DNA of 6,681 nt from Gammaproteobacteria bacterium (GTDB lineage Bacteria > Pseudomonadota > Gammaproteobacteria > UBA9214): the NCBI GenBank assembly GCA_003454335.1, contig DMKK01000273.1:3990-10670 (forward strand), written 5' to 3'. A model generated the notes under the pieces. The model worked only from the letters and a program-made list of their open reading frames with translations. It did no database searches and was not told where the DNA came from. The position numbers and the translations under genes are program-made. Below, one piece after another: positions 1 to 5,778 of the stretch. How positions within the stretch are numbered: the stretch's first letter is position 1; the number at the start of each line of letters is the position of its first letter.

Positions 1-103
1 ACAAGGTGAGACCGGGAACCGGTCGAGAAGCTGGCCTGGGCCATGCCGGGAGCGACGCGCTCGCCTGCTGGCAGTTTATTTCAGGCACAGATTGACATGC
101 CGC

Positions 104-133
104 GTGACAACCCCAGTTCTTGTGTCGTATCAT
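104..133 (+). promoter_or_regulatory. Putative sigma70 promoter for the gene at 197
   Basis: GTGACA (104-109) matches the -35 consensus at 5 of 6 positions. TATCAT (128-133) matches the -10 consensus at 5 of 6, with an 18-bp spacer. Transcription would begin near 140, leaving a leader of about 57 nt before the ATG at 197. A perfect TTGACA also occurs at 92-97 but has no matching -10 at the right distance. The prediction rests on motif matching only. Confidence 0.5.
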
Positions 134-186
134 TCCCGCATACCCTGCATATTGTGTTGCGGGGCTGTGACTAACAGTCAACTAAC

Positions 187-192
187 AGGAGA
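187..192 (+). promoter_or_regulatory. Ribosome binding site deciding the start at 197
   Basis: AGGAGA lies 4 nt upstream of the ATG at 197. The same frame stays open back to a TTG at 92, but that codon has no Shine-Dalgarno sequence and lies upstream of the predicted promoter. The ATG at 197 is therefore preferred. Confidence 0.75.
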
Positions 193-196
193 TCAA

Positions 197-685
197 ATGG
201 ACGCACTCGCGCTGTATCTTCCAAGGCACCTTTACACTGAAACCAGGGACGATGGCGGGGCGGTGACTGGCATCACCTATGCGGCGGATAAGCTGGCCGC
301 CTGGTCCGGAAATGGCTGTGGTGATGCGGCCAGCAAGTTATGCAAGCAGATCTACGACAGCGATATCGAGGCAATCACTGCCCATGAAGACCAGCAGTTA
401 ATGCTGCTGGAAGAGCAGTGGCTGAAGCTGGAGAATGGTGAGGATGACGAGGCGGAAGAAGCCCAGTATGACCTGGCCTGTGAGGCGGCTTGCAGTGAGG
501 CACAGGAGCAGCGCCTTGCTGCCCGGCAGCGGATGGAGCAGCGGCGGGCAGCAATAGACAAGCTGGTACATGAATCCATGGAGCATATCGTGAACAACAC
601 GCCGGAACAGAGTGAGAACAATTACTTCGGTTACCTGATTGCCATGTTTATGCTGGCAGCCGTTGTTTATGTGTTGTTGACCTAG
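197..685 (+). CDS. Unrecognised acidic protein with C-terminal membrane anchor
   Basis: I do not recognise a family for this 162-residue protein. It has no N-terminal signal peptide. Residues 1-55 form a mixed region with Cys41 and Cys49. Residues about 56-135 are rich in Glu, Gln, Ala, Arg and Leu, look strongly helical and may form a coiled coil; they include an acidic patch near 80-90 and Cys95 and Cys99. A polar stretch with NNTPEQSENN leads to one hydrophobic segment at about 143-161, ending LLT at the C-terminus. This is the layout of a tail-anchored inner-membrane protein with its bulk in the cytoplasm, but that topology is inferred. The start is supported by AGGAGA at 187-192 and an upstream promoter. 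It is separated from the next operon by 281 bp, so it is probably transcribed on its own. The clear ribosome binding site and coherent composition favour a real gene; the function is unknown. Confidence 0.75.
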   Translation: MDALALYLPRHLYTETRDDGGAVTGITYAADKLAAWSGNGCGDAASKLCKQIYDSDIEAITAHEDQQLMLLEEQWLKLENGEDDEAEEAQYDLACEAACSEAQEQRLAARQRMEQRRAAIDKLVHESMEHIVNNTPEQSENNYFGYLIAMFMLAAVVYVLLT

Positions 686-870
686 GCGGTCGTTCTGCTA
701 TCGATGTTGTGTCTGGCGGCGTTGCATATGCAGAAGAGTGTTATGAATAACCTGTAACCATATAATAAACAACTGAAAGTAAACTTGTAGGTCTTCAATT
801 TCTTGCGCGCGCGTGAGGCGTTAGTCAGGGTGTTGCCGCCAGCTACATTCCATTAAACGCCTCAACCTTG

Positions 871-876
871 TATATT
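871..876 (+). promoter_or_regulatory. Possible -10 box for mcl-mtkAB
   Basis: TATATT matches the -10 consensus at 5 of 6 positions. The sequence 16-18 bp upstream does not resemble TTGACA, so if this is a promoter it probably needs an activator. Serine-cycle operons in methylotrophs are often controlled by LysR-type regulators, but no operator can be identified here with confidence. A competing -10 candidate is TATAAT at 761-766. Confidence 0.3.
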
Positions 877-887
877 ACGCGGCTTCC

Positions 888-916
888 TTCCTGCCGGTCG
901 TCTGGCCGGGCAGGAA
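888..916 (+). other. Hairpin in the mcl leader
   Basis: TTCCTGCC (888-895) pairs perfectly with GGCAGGAA (909-916). The stem extends inward by four more pairs, 896-899 with 904-907, including one G-T pair and a bulged G at 908, around a 4-nt loop. No T-run follows, so it is not an intrinsic terminator. If transcription starts just after the TATATT box, this stem would sit almost at the 5' end of the operon mRNA, where it could stabilise the message. That role is an inference. Confidence 0.45.
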
Positions 917-966
917 ACTGCACCGCTCTATTGGTGGTTGGTATCTAAATTCTAAAGAGGTAATCC

Positions 967-1941
967 ATGGCTGTAAGAAATCGCCTGCATCGTAGTGAAT
1001 TGGCCGTCCCCGGCAGTAACCCCCGCATGCTTGAAAAGGCCCCTGGCGCGGGTGCGGATATGGTCTTTCTGGATCTTGAAGATGCCGTTGCCCCGGACGA
1101 CAAGGGCCAGGCCCGCAAGAATGTCATAGAGGCATTAAATGATCTTGACTGGTCCAACTGTGCCGTCTCGGTACGCATCAATGGACTGGATACGCATTAT
1201 TGCTACCGCGATATCGTCGATGTGGTCGAACAGGCGGGTGACAAGCTCGATACAATTCTAATTCCGAAGGTGGGAACACCTTCCGATATTCTGTTCGTCT
1301 CAACAATGCTGGAGCAAATCGAGGCGGCGAAGGGGATAAAGCCGATAAACCTGCATGTGCTGATTGAAACGGCATTGGGTATGGCAAACGTGGAAGCCAT
1401 TGCGCAGACCTGTCCGGAGCGAATGGAGGCCATGGTCTTTGGTGTTGCGGATTACGCGGCTTCAACCCAGGCGCGCACTACCAACATGGGTGGCGCGAAT
1501 CCCGATTATTACATGTTGACGCATCCGGATAATGAAGGAGCGCGGGAACGTCACTGGGGCGATCAGTGGCACTTCGCCATTTCACGGATGGTGGTTGCCT
1601 GTCGCGCCTATGGACTGCGACCGATTGACGGGCCGTTTGGCGATTTTGCCGATCCGGATGGTTACAAGGCAGTCTCGCGCAGCGTTGCCGCCCTGGGTGT
1701 TGAAGGCAAGTGGGCCATCCACCCGTCACAGATTGAACTGGCAAACGAAGTATTCACCCCGCCGGCTGCCGAAGTTGACCGCGCGCGCCGCATCCTGGTG
1801 GCGATGGAAGAGGCAGCGGCCCAGGGCAAGGGCGCGGTTTCACTGGATGGCCGTTTGATCGATGCCGCCTCCATTCGACAGGCACAGGTGATGGTGGACA
1901 AGGCTGTACAGATCGAGCAGTCGCTCGCAGCCCGCCAGTAA
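967..1941 (+). CDS. mcl: Malyl-CoA lyase (L-malyl-CoA/beta-methylmalyl-CoA lyase type)
   Basis: This cytoplasmic enzyme of the CitE-like CoA-lyase family cleaves L-malyl-CoA reversibly to acetyl-CoA and glyoxylate. The 324-residue length equals that recalled for the Methylobacterium extorquens enzyme, and long blocks match it from memory: LHRSELAVPGSNP (7-19), FLDLEDAVAPDDK (34-46), LIETALGMANVEAI (132-145), YGLRPIDGPFGDF (215-227) and KWAIHPSQI (248-256). Likely active-site residues are Arg70 in VRINGLDT and the Mg-binding acids Glu134 in LIETALG and Asp162 in GVADYAA. These are assigned by motif, not alignment. The start ATG has AAGAGG 6 nt upstream. It is the first gene of an operon with mtkA, 21 nt downstream, whose product with MtkB makes its substrate. 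A citrate lyase beta subunit is unlikely, because no citD or citF is nearby and the similarity is to malyl-CoA lyases. Substrate preference between malyl-CoA and beta-methylmalyl-CoA cannot be decided. Confidence 0.95.
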   Translation: MAVRNRLHRSELAVPGSNPRMLEKAPGAGADMVFLDLEDAVAPDDKGQARKNVIEALNDLDWSNCAVSVRINGLDTHYCYRDIVDVVEQAGDKLDTILIPKVGTPSDILFVSTMLEQIEAAKGIKPINLHVLIETALGMANVEAIAQTCPERMEAMVFGVADYAASTQARTTNMGGANPDYYMLTHPDNEGARERHWGDQWHFAISRMVVACRAYGLRPIDGPFGDFADPDGYKAVSRSVAALGVEGKWAIHPSQIELANEVFTPPAAEVDRARRILVAMEEAAAQGKGAVSLDGRLIDAASIRQAQVMVDKAVQIEQSLAARQ

Positions 1942-1950
1942 AAATACAAG

Positions 1951-1956
1951 CGGAGA
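1951..1956 (+). promoter_or_regulatory. Ribosome binding site for the TTG start of mtkA
   Basis: CGGAGA ends 6 nt before TTG at 1963-1965. The nearby ATG at 1973 is in another frame. The site and the conserved N-terminus that follows fix the start at the TTG. Confidence 0.8.
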
Positions 1957-1962
1957 CATAAC

Positions 1963-3132
1963 TTGAATATTCATGAATATCAGACCAAGGAATTGTTGCG
2001 TGGCTATGGCGTCGCGGTTCCGGATGGTCGCGTTGCACATAACGTTGATAATGCCGCCACGATTGCGGAAGAACTGGGCGGTGAACGCTGGGTCGTAAAG
2101 GCGCAAATCCATGCGGGTGGGCGTGGCAAGGGTGGTGGCGTCAAGGTGGCCTCATCCCTGGATGAGGTCAGGCAGTTTACCGACGAACTGATTGGTATGC
2201 AGCTGGTTACCCCGCAAACCGGTACGGAAGGACGGCTGGTGCAACGTGTGCTGGTTGAGCAAGCCTGTGATATCAAAAAAGAATATTACCTGGGCATGGT
2301 GATTGACCGGGCAACGCAGCGCATTACCGTGATTGCCTCGGCATCCGGTGGCATGAATATCGAGGAGGTTGCGAAATCTGATCCTGATCGTGTTATTCGT
2401 GAGCCCGTTGACCCGGCAATCGGCCTGGCCGGTTTTCAGTGCCGCAAGATTGCTGCCAGGATCGGCCTGCGTGGCAAGCAGATTAATGAAGCGGCCAAGC
2501 TGATGCAGGCCCTGTACAAATGTTTCAGGGAAAAGGATGCCCTGCTGGCGGAGATTAATCCGCTGGCTGAAGTCAATGATGGCAAGTTTATGGCGCTGGA
2601 TGCCAAAATGTCTTTTGACAGTAATGCCATGTACCGCCGTCCGACGATTACCGAGTTGCGGGATTTTGACGAAGAAGACACCAAGGAAGTCGAGGCAAGT
2701 GCTCATGGACTGAACTATATTGCGCTTGATGGTAACGTCGGCTGCATCGTCAATGGTGCGGGCCTGGCCATGGCAACCATGGATGCCATCAGTTTTCATG
2801 GTGGCAAGCCGGCAAACTTTCTGGATGTCGGTGGCGGCGCATCCCCGGAGAAAGTGGGTAATGCATTTCGCATCGTACTGCAGGATCCAAACGTAAAAAT
2901 TATCCTGGTAAATATCTTTGCCGGCATTAACCGGTGTGACTGGATTGCTGAGGGCCTGGTCCAGGCCATGCGCGATCAGGATATTAATGTACCGATTGTT
3001 GTGCGCCTGGCCGGCACCAATGTTGAAAAGGGCGGCCCCATTCTGGATGCATCAGGCTTCCCGTTTATTATGGCAGACAATCTTGATGATGCCGCCACGA
3101 AGGTGATGGCAACACTGGAGGCCTCGGCATGA
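1963..3132 (+). CDS. mtkA: Malate-CoA ligase (malate thiokinase) beta subunit
   Basis: With MtkB it forms malyl-CoA from malate, CoA and ATP, the step before malyl-CoA lyase. The 389-residue protein has the SucC-like layout: an N-terminal ATP-grasp domain beginning NIHEYQTKELL, with Lys46 and the glycine-rich GGRGKGGG loop (52-59) for nucleotide; AEINPLAEV (196-204) and ALDAKMSFD (211-219), giving probable Mg ligands Asn199 and Asp213; then a C-terminal CoA-ligase domain with NGAGLAMATMD (264-274) and ANFLDVGGGASPEKV (284-298). The motif FAGINRCDW (319-327) is characteristic of MtkA as I recall it, where SucC has FGGIVRCD. That and the mcl neighbour favour malate over succinate as substrate. 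Translation starts at a TTG with CGGAGA upstream; no in-frame ATG would preserve the conserved N-terminus. Its stop overlaps the start of mtkB. A succinyl-CoA ligase subunit is the alternative. Confidence 0.92.
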   Translation: MNIHEYQTKELLRGYGVAVPDGRVAHNVDNAATIAEELGGERWVVKAQIHAGGRGKGGGVKVASSLDEVRQFTDELIGMQLVTPQTGTEGRLVQRVLVEQACDIKKEYYLGMVIDRATQRITVIASASGGMNIEEVAKSDPDRVIREPVDPAIGLAGFQCRKIAARIGLRGKQINEAAKLMQALYKCFREKDALLAEINPLAEVNDGKFMALDAKMSFDSNAMYRRPTITELRDFDEEDTKEVEASAHGLNYIALDGNVGCIVNGAGLAMATMDAISFHGGKPANFLDVGGGASPEKVGNAFRIVLQDPNVKIILVNIFAGINRCDWIAEGLVQAMRDQDINVPIVVRLAGTNVEKGGPILDASGFPFIMADNLDDAATKVMATLEASA

Positions 3133-3998
3133 GTGTATTCGTCCATAAAGAATCACGGGTTATTATTCAGGGTTTTACCGGCCAACACGCCACCTTTCAT
3201 GCCGAAGAGTCCATGCAGAATGGCACCACGGTCGTTGGTGGCGTTACACCGGGCAAGGGTGGTCAGGAGCATCTCGGGCTGCCGGTTTTCGATACGGTGC
3301 ATCAGGCAGTTGCAGAAACAGGTGCTGATGTCAGCGGTATTTTTGTGCCGCCACCGTTTGCGGCCGATGCCATTATGGAAGCGCTGGAGGCCGGTATCGG
3401 TGTGGTCGTTGTGATTGCCGACGGTATTCCGGTACAGGACATGGTCAAGGTCAAGCGTTATGCCGCTGACAAGAAAGCCATTATTATCGGACCGAATACG
3501 CCGGGTATCATCACCCCGGATGCCTGCAAGGTTGGCATTATGCCCTCGCATATTTATACCCCGGGTCGTATCGGAGTGGTGTCGCGTTCCGGCACCCTGA
3601 ACTATGAAGCCGTACAGCAGATGTCCGAGCTGGGTATGGGGCAGACCACTTCGGTGGGCATCGGTGGTGACCCCGTCAATGGCACTGATTTTGTCACCGT
3701 GCTGCGAGCCTTCGAGGATGATCCGGAGACCGAGGCCGTTATCATGATCGGCGAGATTGGTGGCCCGCAGGAAGTTGATGCAGCCCGCTGGGCGAAAGAG
3801 AATATGAGCAAGCCGGTGGTTGGCTTCGTTGCCGGGGTGTCTGCACCGCCGGGACGGCGCATGGGGCATGCCGGGGCGATTATCTCGGGTGAGTCAGATA
3901 CCGCCAACGCCAAAATGGACCTGATGGAAGAACTGGGTGTCCATGTGGTACGCAACCCGGCACTGATTGGAGCGACGGCCAAGCGGGTGTTTACCTGA
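3129..3998 (+). CDS. mtkB: Malate-CoA ligase (malate thiokinase) alpha subunit
   Basis: This is the SucD-like partner of MtkA. It binds CoA and carries the histidine phosphorylated during catalysis. The 289-residue length matches E. coli SucD. Domains in order are a Rossmann-type CoA-binding domain with QGFTGQHATFH (14-24) and VGGVTPGKGG (36-45), a linker with GPNTPGIITP (121-130) and SRSGTLNYE (152-160), and a ligase domain. The active histidine is His247 in GHAGAI, and Glu209 in IGEIGG sits where the SucD glutamate stabilises the phosphohistidine. The start codon overlaps the mtkA stop in ATGA, and GGAGG at 3117-3121 lies 7 nt upstream, so the two subunits are probably translationally coupled for equal output. 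Thr124 replaces the cysteine found at this place in E. coli SucD as I recall it. The MtkB assignment over SucD rests mainly on the operon with mcl and on MtkA. Confidence 0.92.
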   Translation: MSVFVHKESRVIIQGFTGQHATFHAEESMQNGTTVVGGVTPGKGGQEHLGLPVFDTVHQAVAETGADVSGIFVPPPFAADAIMEALEAGIGVVVVIADGIPVQDMVKVKRYAADKKAIIIGPNTPGIITPDACKVGIMPSHIYTPGRIGVVSRSGTLNYEAVQQMSELGMGQTTSVGIGGDPVNGTDFVTVLRAFEDDPETEAVIMIGEIGGPQEVDAARWAKENMSKPVVGFVAGVSAPPGRRMGHAGAIISGESDTANAKMDLMEELGVHVVRNPALIGATAKRVFT

Positions 3999-4003
3999 TC
4001 TTC

Positions 4004-4068
4004 CTGTAGGAGCGTCGTCCTCGGCGCGATTATCTGGCACCATCGCGGCGAGGACGCCGCTCCCACAG
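4004..4068. repeat. REP-like inverted repeat, possible bidirectional terminator
   Basis: Two 27-nt arms (4004-4030 and 4042-4068) are inverted copies of each other with 24 of 27 positions matching, around an 11-nt loop. The left arm begins CTGTAGGAGCG and the right arm ends CGCTCCCACAG. This GTAGGAGCG-type palindrome resembles the repetitive extragenic elements mobilised by REP-associated tyrosine transposases (RAYT) in many gammaproteobacteria. It begins 6 nt after the mtkB stop, and a T5 run follows at 4073-4077, so the transcript hairpin could also end or protect the operon mRNA. Whether it is repeated elsewhere in the genome cannot be seen from this window. Confidence 0.75.
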
Positions 4069-4126
4069 CTAATTTTTAAGGGCGAGCAGCAGGCAATATT
4101 TCCTCATAAAACAGGCCCTGCGTCAT

Positions 4127-4154
4127 TGCCTGTTGACCGCCTTCGGCTTAAACT
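4127..4154 (+). promoter_or_regulatory. Weak candidate promoter for ndk
   Basis: TTGCCT (4127-4132) and TAAACT (4149-4154) each match the sigma70 consensus at 4 of 6 positions, with a 16-bp spacer. TTGACC at 4133-4138 is a better -35 on its own but has no -10 at a usable distance. A promoter is expected here because the REP-like element upstream probably ends the mtkB transcript, but the match is weak. Confidence 0.25.
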
Positions 4155-4180
4155 ACCCGATTGAAATTATCCACTAAGCT

Positions 4181-4204
4181 CCCGTTTTCTGGCGGGTTTC
4201 TTTT
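4181..4204 (+). terminator. Terminator-like hairpin in the ndk leader
   Basis: CCCG (4181-4184) can pair with CGGG (4193-4196) around an 8-nt loop, followed directly by TTTCTTTT (4197-4204). The stem is short for an intrinsic terminator. It lies 22 nt before the ndk start, so it could stop read-through from upstream or act as a weak attenuator if ndk is transcribed from before it. Confidence 0.35.
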
Positions 4205-4226
4205 GAGCATTTATACGGAGTCCTGC

Positions 4227-4658
4227 ATGGCCATTGAACAAACCTTTTCCATTATCAAACCCGATGCTGTTGCCAAGAATGTCATAGGCGAGATCGTGAG
4301 CCGTTTCGAGAAGAACGGCCTGCAGATTATTGCCTCGAAGATGCTGCATCTCACCAGGGAACAGGCAGAGGGTTTCTATGCCGTGCACAAGGAGCGCCCT
4401 TTTTATAACGATCTGGTCAGCTTCATGATCTCCGGCCCGGTGGTTGTGCAGGTGCTCGAGGGTGAAAATGCCATCAGCAAGAACCGTGAACTGATGGGGG
4501 CCACCAATCCGGCCGATGCCGATCCCGGCACCATCCGTGCAGATTTCGCGACTACCGTCGATGAGAATGCCGTACATGGTTCGGATGCGCCGGAGACAGC
4601 CGCCGAGGAAATAAAATATTTCTTTGGCGAAGACGGACTCTGTCCGCGTACCCGCTAG
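4227..4658 (+). CDS. ndk: Nucleoside diphosphate kinase
   Basis: This cytoplasmic enzyme transfers the gamma-phosphate from ATP to other nucleoside diphosphates through a phosphohistidine intermediate, balancing NTP and dNTP pools. The 143-residue length equals E. coli Ndk, with the family N-terminus MAIEQTFSIIKPDAVAKNVI, the ATP-binding region with GATNPADADPGTIRADF (91-107), the catalytic His117 in NAVHGSD, and the C-terminal YFFGEDGLCPRTR. The frame is open back to 4161, but the start at 4227 is chosen because it has ACGGAG 6 nt upstream and gives the exact family N-terminus. rlmN starts 16 nt after its stop, so the two are probably cotranscribed. Confidence 0.97.
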   Translation: MAIEQTFSIIKPDAVAKNVIGEIVSRFEKNGLQIIASKMLHLTREQAEGFYAVHKERPFYNDLVSFMISGPVVVQVLEGENAISKNRELMGATNPADADPGTIRADFATTVDENAVHGSDAPETAAEEIKYFFGEDGLCPRTR

Positions 4659-4674
4659 TCATTTCAGCCACCCC

Positions 4675-5778
4675 ATGACCGCAACTGCCACTACCAATCT
4701 GCTTGACCTGGATCGTACAGGGTTGGCGGGGTTTTTTGCCGAACAGGGTGAAAAATCCTTTCGTGCAACCCAGGTGATGAAGTGGATCTATGGCCAGGGG
4801 GTGACGGATTTCGAGGCCATGACCAATATCAGCAAGCGTTTGCGTGCCGAATTGCAGCAACTCGCCTGCATCGACTTGCCAACGGTGGCCTCGGACAGTC
4901 TGTCGGAAGACGGTTCGCGCAAATGGCTGCTGGAGATGACTGACGGTAACTGCATCGAGACCGTGTTTATTCCGGAGGCAGACCGCGGCACCCTGTGTGT
5001 CTCGTCGCAAGTGGGGTGCATGCTGAATTGCAGCTTTTGTTCCACTGCACAACAGGGCTTTAACCGCAATCTCACTACCGGTGAAATCATCTCGCAAGTA
5101 CTGGTGGCGGCGATGGCGCTCGGTCAGACGGCGGATGGCGAACGCAGAATATCGAATGTGGTCATGATGGGCATGGGTGAACCGCTGCTTAACTACGACA
5201 ACGTGGTTCGTGCGATGGGTATTATGCTGGATGACTATGGTTTCGGGCTTTCCAAACGCCGCGTTACCCTGAGTACCGCCGGTGTGGTACCGGCACTGCG
5301 GCAGTTACGGGAAGATTGTGATGTCAGTCTTGCCGTGTCCCTGCATGCGCCGGATGATCTGCTGCGTGACCAGCTGGTGCCCCTGAACAGGAAGTATCCG
5401 ATTGGTGAGTTGCTGGCAGCTTGCAAGGAATATGTGGGTGAGGGCAGGCGCCGTGTCACCTTTGAGTACGTCATGCTGGCAGGTGTCAATGACTCGGATG
5501 CGCATGCGCGCCAGCTTGCCCGGTGCCTGGAAGGGGTGCCTGCGAAGGTAAACCTGATTCCTTTTAATCCGTTTCCGGAAACCCGCTATCAGCGCAGTTC
5601 CGGTAATCGTATCCAGCGTTTTTTCGAGATCCTGAACCGTGCCGGGATTGTTACCATTACACGGCGTACCCGTGGCGATGACATCGATGCGGCTTGTGGT
5701 CAGCTTGCCGGGGAATTCATGGACCGGACCCGGCGGCGGGAACGCGGACAGTTGAACAACGGGATGGTGAAGCAATGA
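4675..5778 (+). CDS. rlmN: Dual-specificity 23S rRNA A2503 / tRNA A37 C2-methyltransferase
   Basis: This cytoplasmic radical SAM enzyme makes 2-methyladenosine at A2503 of 23S rRNA, in the peptidyl-transferase centre, and at A37 of some tRNAs. The 367-residue protein has an N-terminal accessory domain (about 1-95), then a radical SAM barrel with CMLNCSFC supplying the 4Fe-4S ligands Cys115, Cys119 and Cys122, the SAM-binding GMGEP (166-170), and TLSTAGVVPAL (198-208). Cys341 in DIDAACGQL matches the methyl-carrying cysteine (E. coli Cys355). Cys108 in GTLCVSSQVGC matches E. coli Cys118, with the same 7-residue spacing to the cluster. All key residues are present. The ATG at 4675 has no good Shine-Dalgarno sequence; coupling to ndk, 16 nt upstream, may compensate. 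The frame continues upstream to 4624 inside ndk, so a start there is less likely. Its stop overlaps the next start in ATGA. Confidence 0.96.
   Translation: MTATATTNLLDLDRTGLAGFFAEQGEKSFRATQVMKWIYGQGVTDFEAMTNISKRLRAELQQLACIDLPTVASDSLSEDGSRKWLLEMTDGNCIETVFIPEADRGTLCVSSQVGCMLNCSFCSTAQQGFNRNLTTGEIISQVLVAAMALGQTADGERRISNVVMMGMGEPLLNYDNVVRAMGIMLDDYGFGLSKRRVTLSTAGVVPALRQLREDCDVSLAVSLHAPDDLLRDQLVPLNRKYPIGELLAACKEYVGEGRRRVTFEYVMLAGVNDSDAHARQLARCLEGVPAKVNLIPFNPFPETRYQRSSGNRIQRFFEILNRAGIVTITRRTRGDDIDAACGQLAGEFMDRTRRRERGQLNNGMVKQ

Larger units (their letters stand above)
686..966 (+). other. Non-coding leader region of the mcl-mtkAB operon
   Basis: I see no credible gene in this 281-bp gap. From left to right it holds a short palindrome GTTAT-GA-ATAAC near 740-751, a perfect TATAAT at 761-766 without a convincing -35, an alternating GC run near 804-812, a TATATT box at 871-876, a hairpin at 888-916, and the ribosome binding site AAGAGG at 955-960 for the next gene. 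The region is A+T-rich relative to the genes around it between about 740 and 800, as expected for a promoter region. Which box drives the operon cannot be told from the sequence. Confidence 0.6.

Noticed and set aside
3..95. Open frame from the left edge ending at TGA 93-95, perhaps the tail of an upstream gene
   Set aside because: The 30 residues match nothing I recognise, and the other two frames are also partly open. There is not enough sequence to support a gene on either strand.
92..196. N-terminal extension of the unknown gene from TTG 92
   Set aside because: It has no ribosome binding site at 92, and a good promoter (104-133) and AGGAGA site (187-192) lie inside the extension.
704..757. 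17-codon ATG-TAA frame in the mcl leader
   Set aside because: It has no ribosome binding site and an unremarkable composition; short frames of this size occur by chance.
804..812. Alternating GCGCGCGCG run as a Z-DNA or regulatory element
   Set aside because: It is only 9 nt long and has no supporting context.
2152..2799. 215-codon open frame on the minus strand within mtkA
   Set aside because: It lies entirely antisense to a strongly conserved gene and its translation looks like no protein family. It is a codon-usage shadow.
3153..3869. 238-codon open frame on the minus strand within mtkB
   Set aside because: It is antisense to mtkB, rich in His, Asn and Arg without a domain pattern, and best explained as a shadow.
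1963..3998. Reading these genes as sucCD (succinyl-CoA ligase)
   Set aside because: The FAGINRCDW motif and direct linkage to malyl-CoA lyase favour malate-CoA ligase, though only enzyme assay or phylogeny would settle it.
4090..4132. CAGGCAAT and ATTGCCTG, a perfect 8-bp inverted repeat with a 27-nt spacer
   Set aside because: Arms of this length with a long spacer arise readily by chance. It could be an operator but nothing else supports it.
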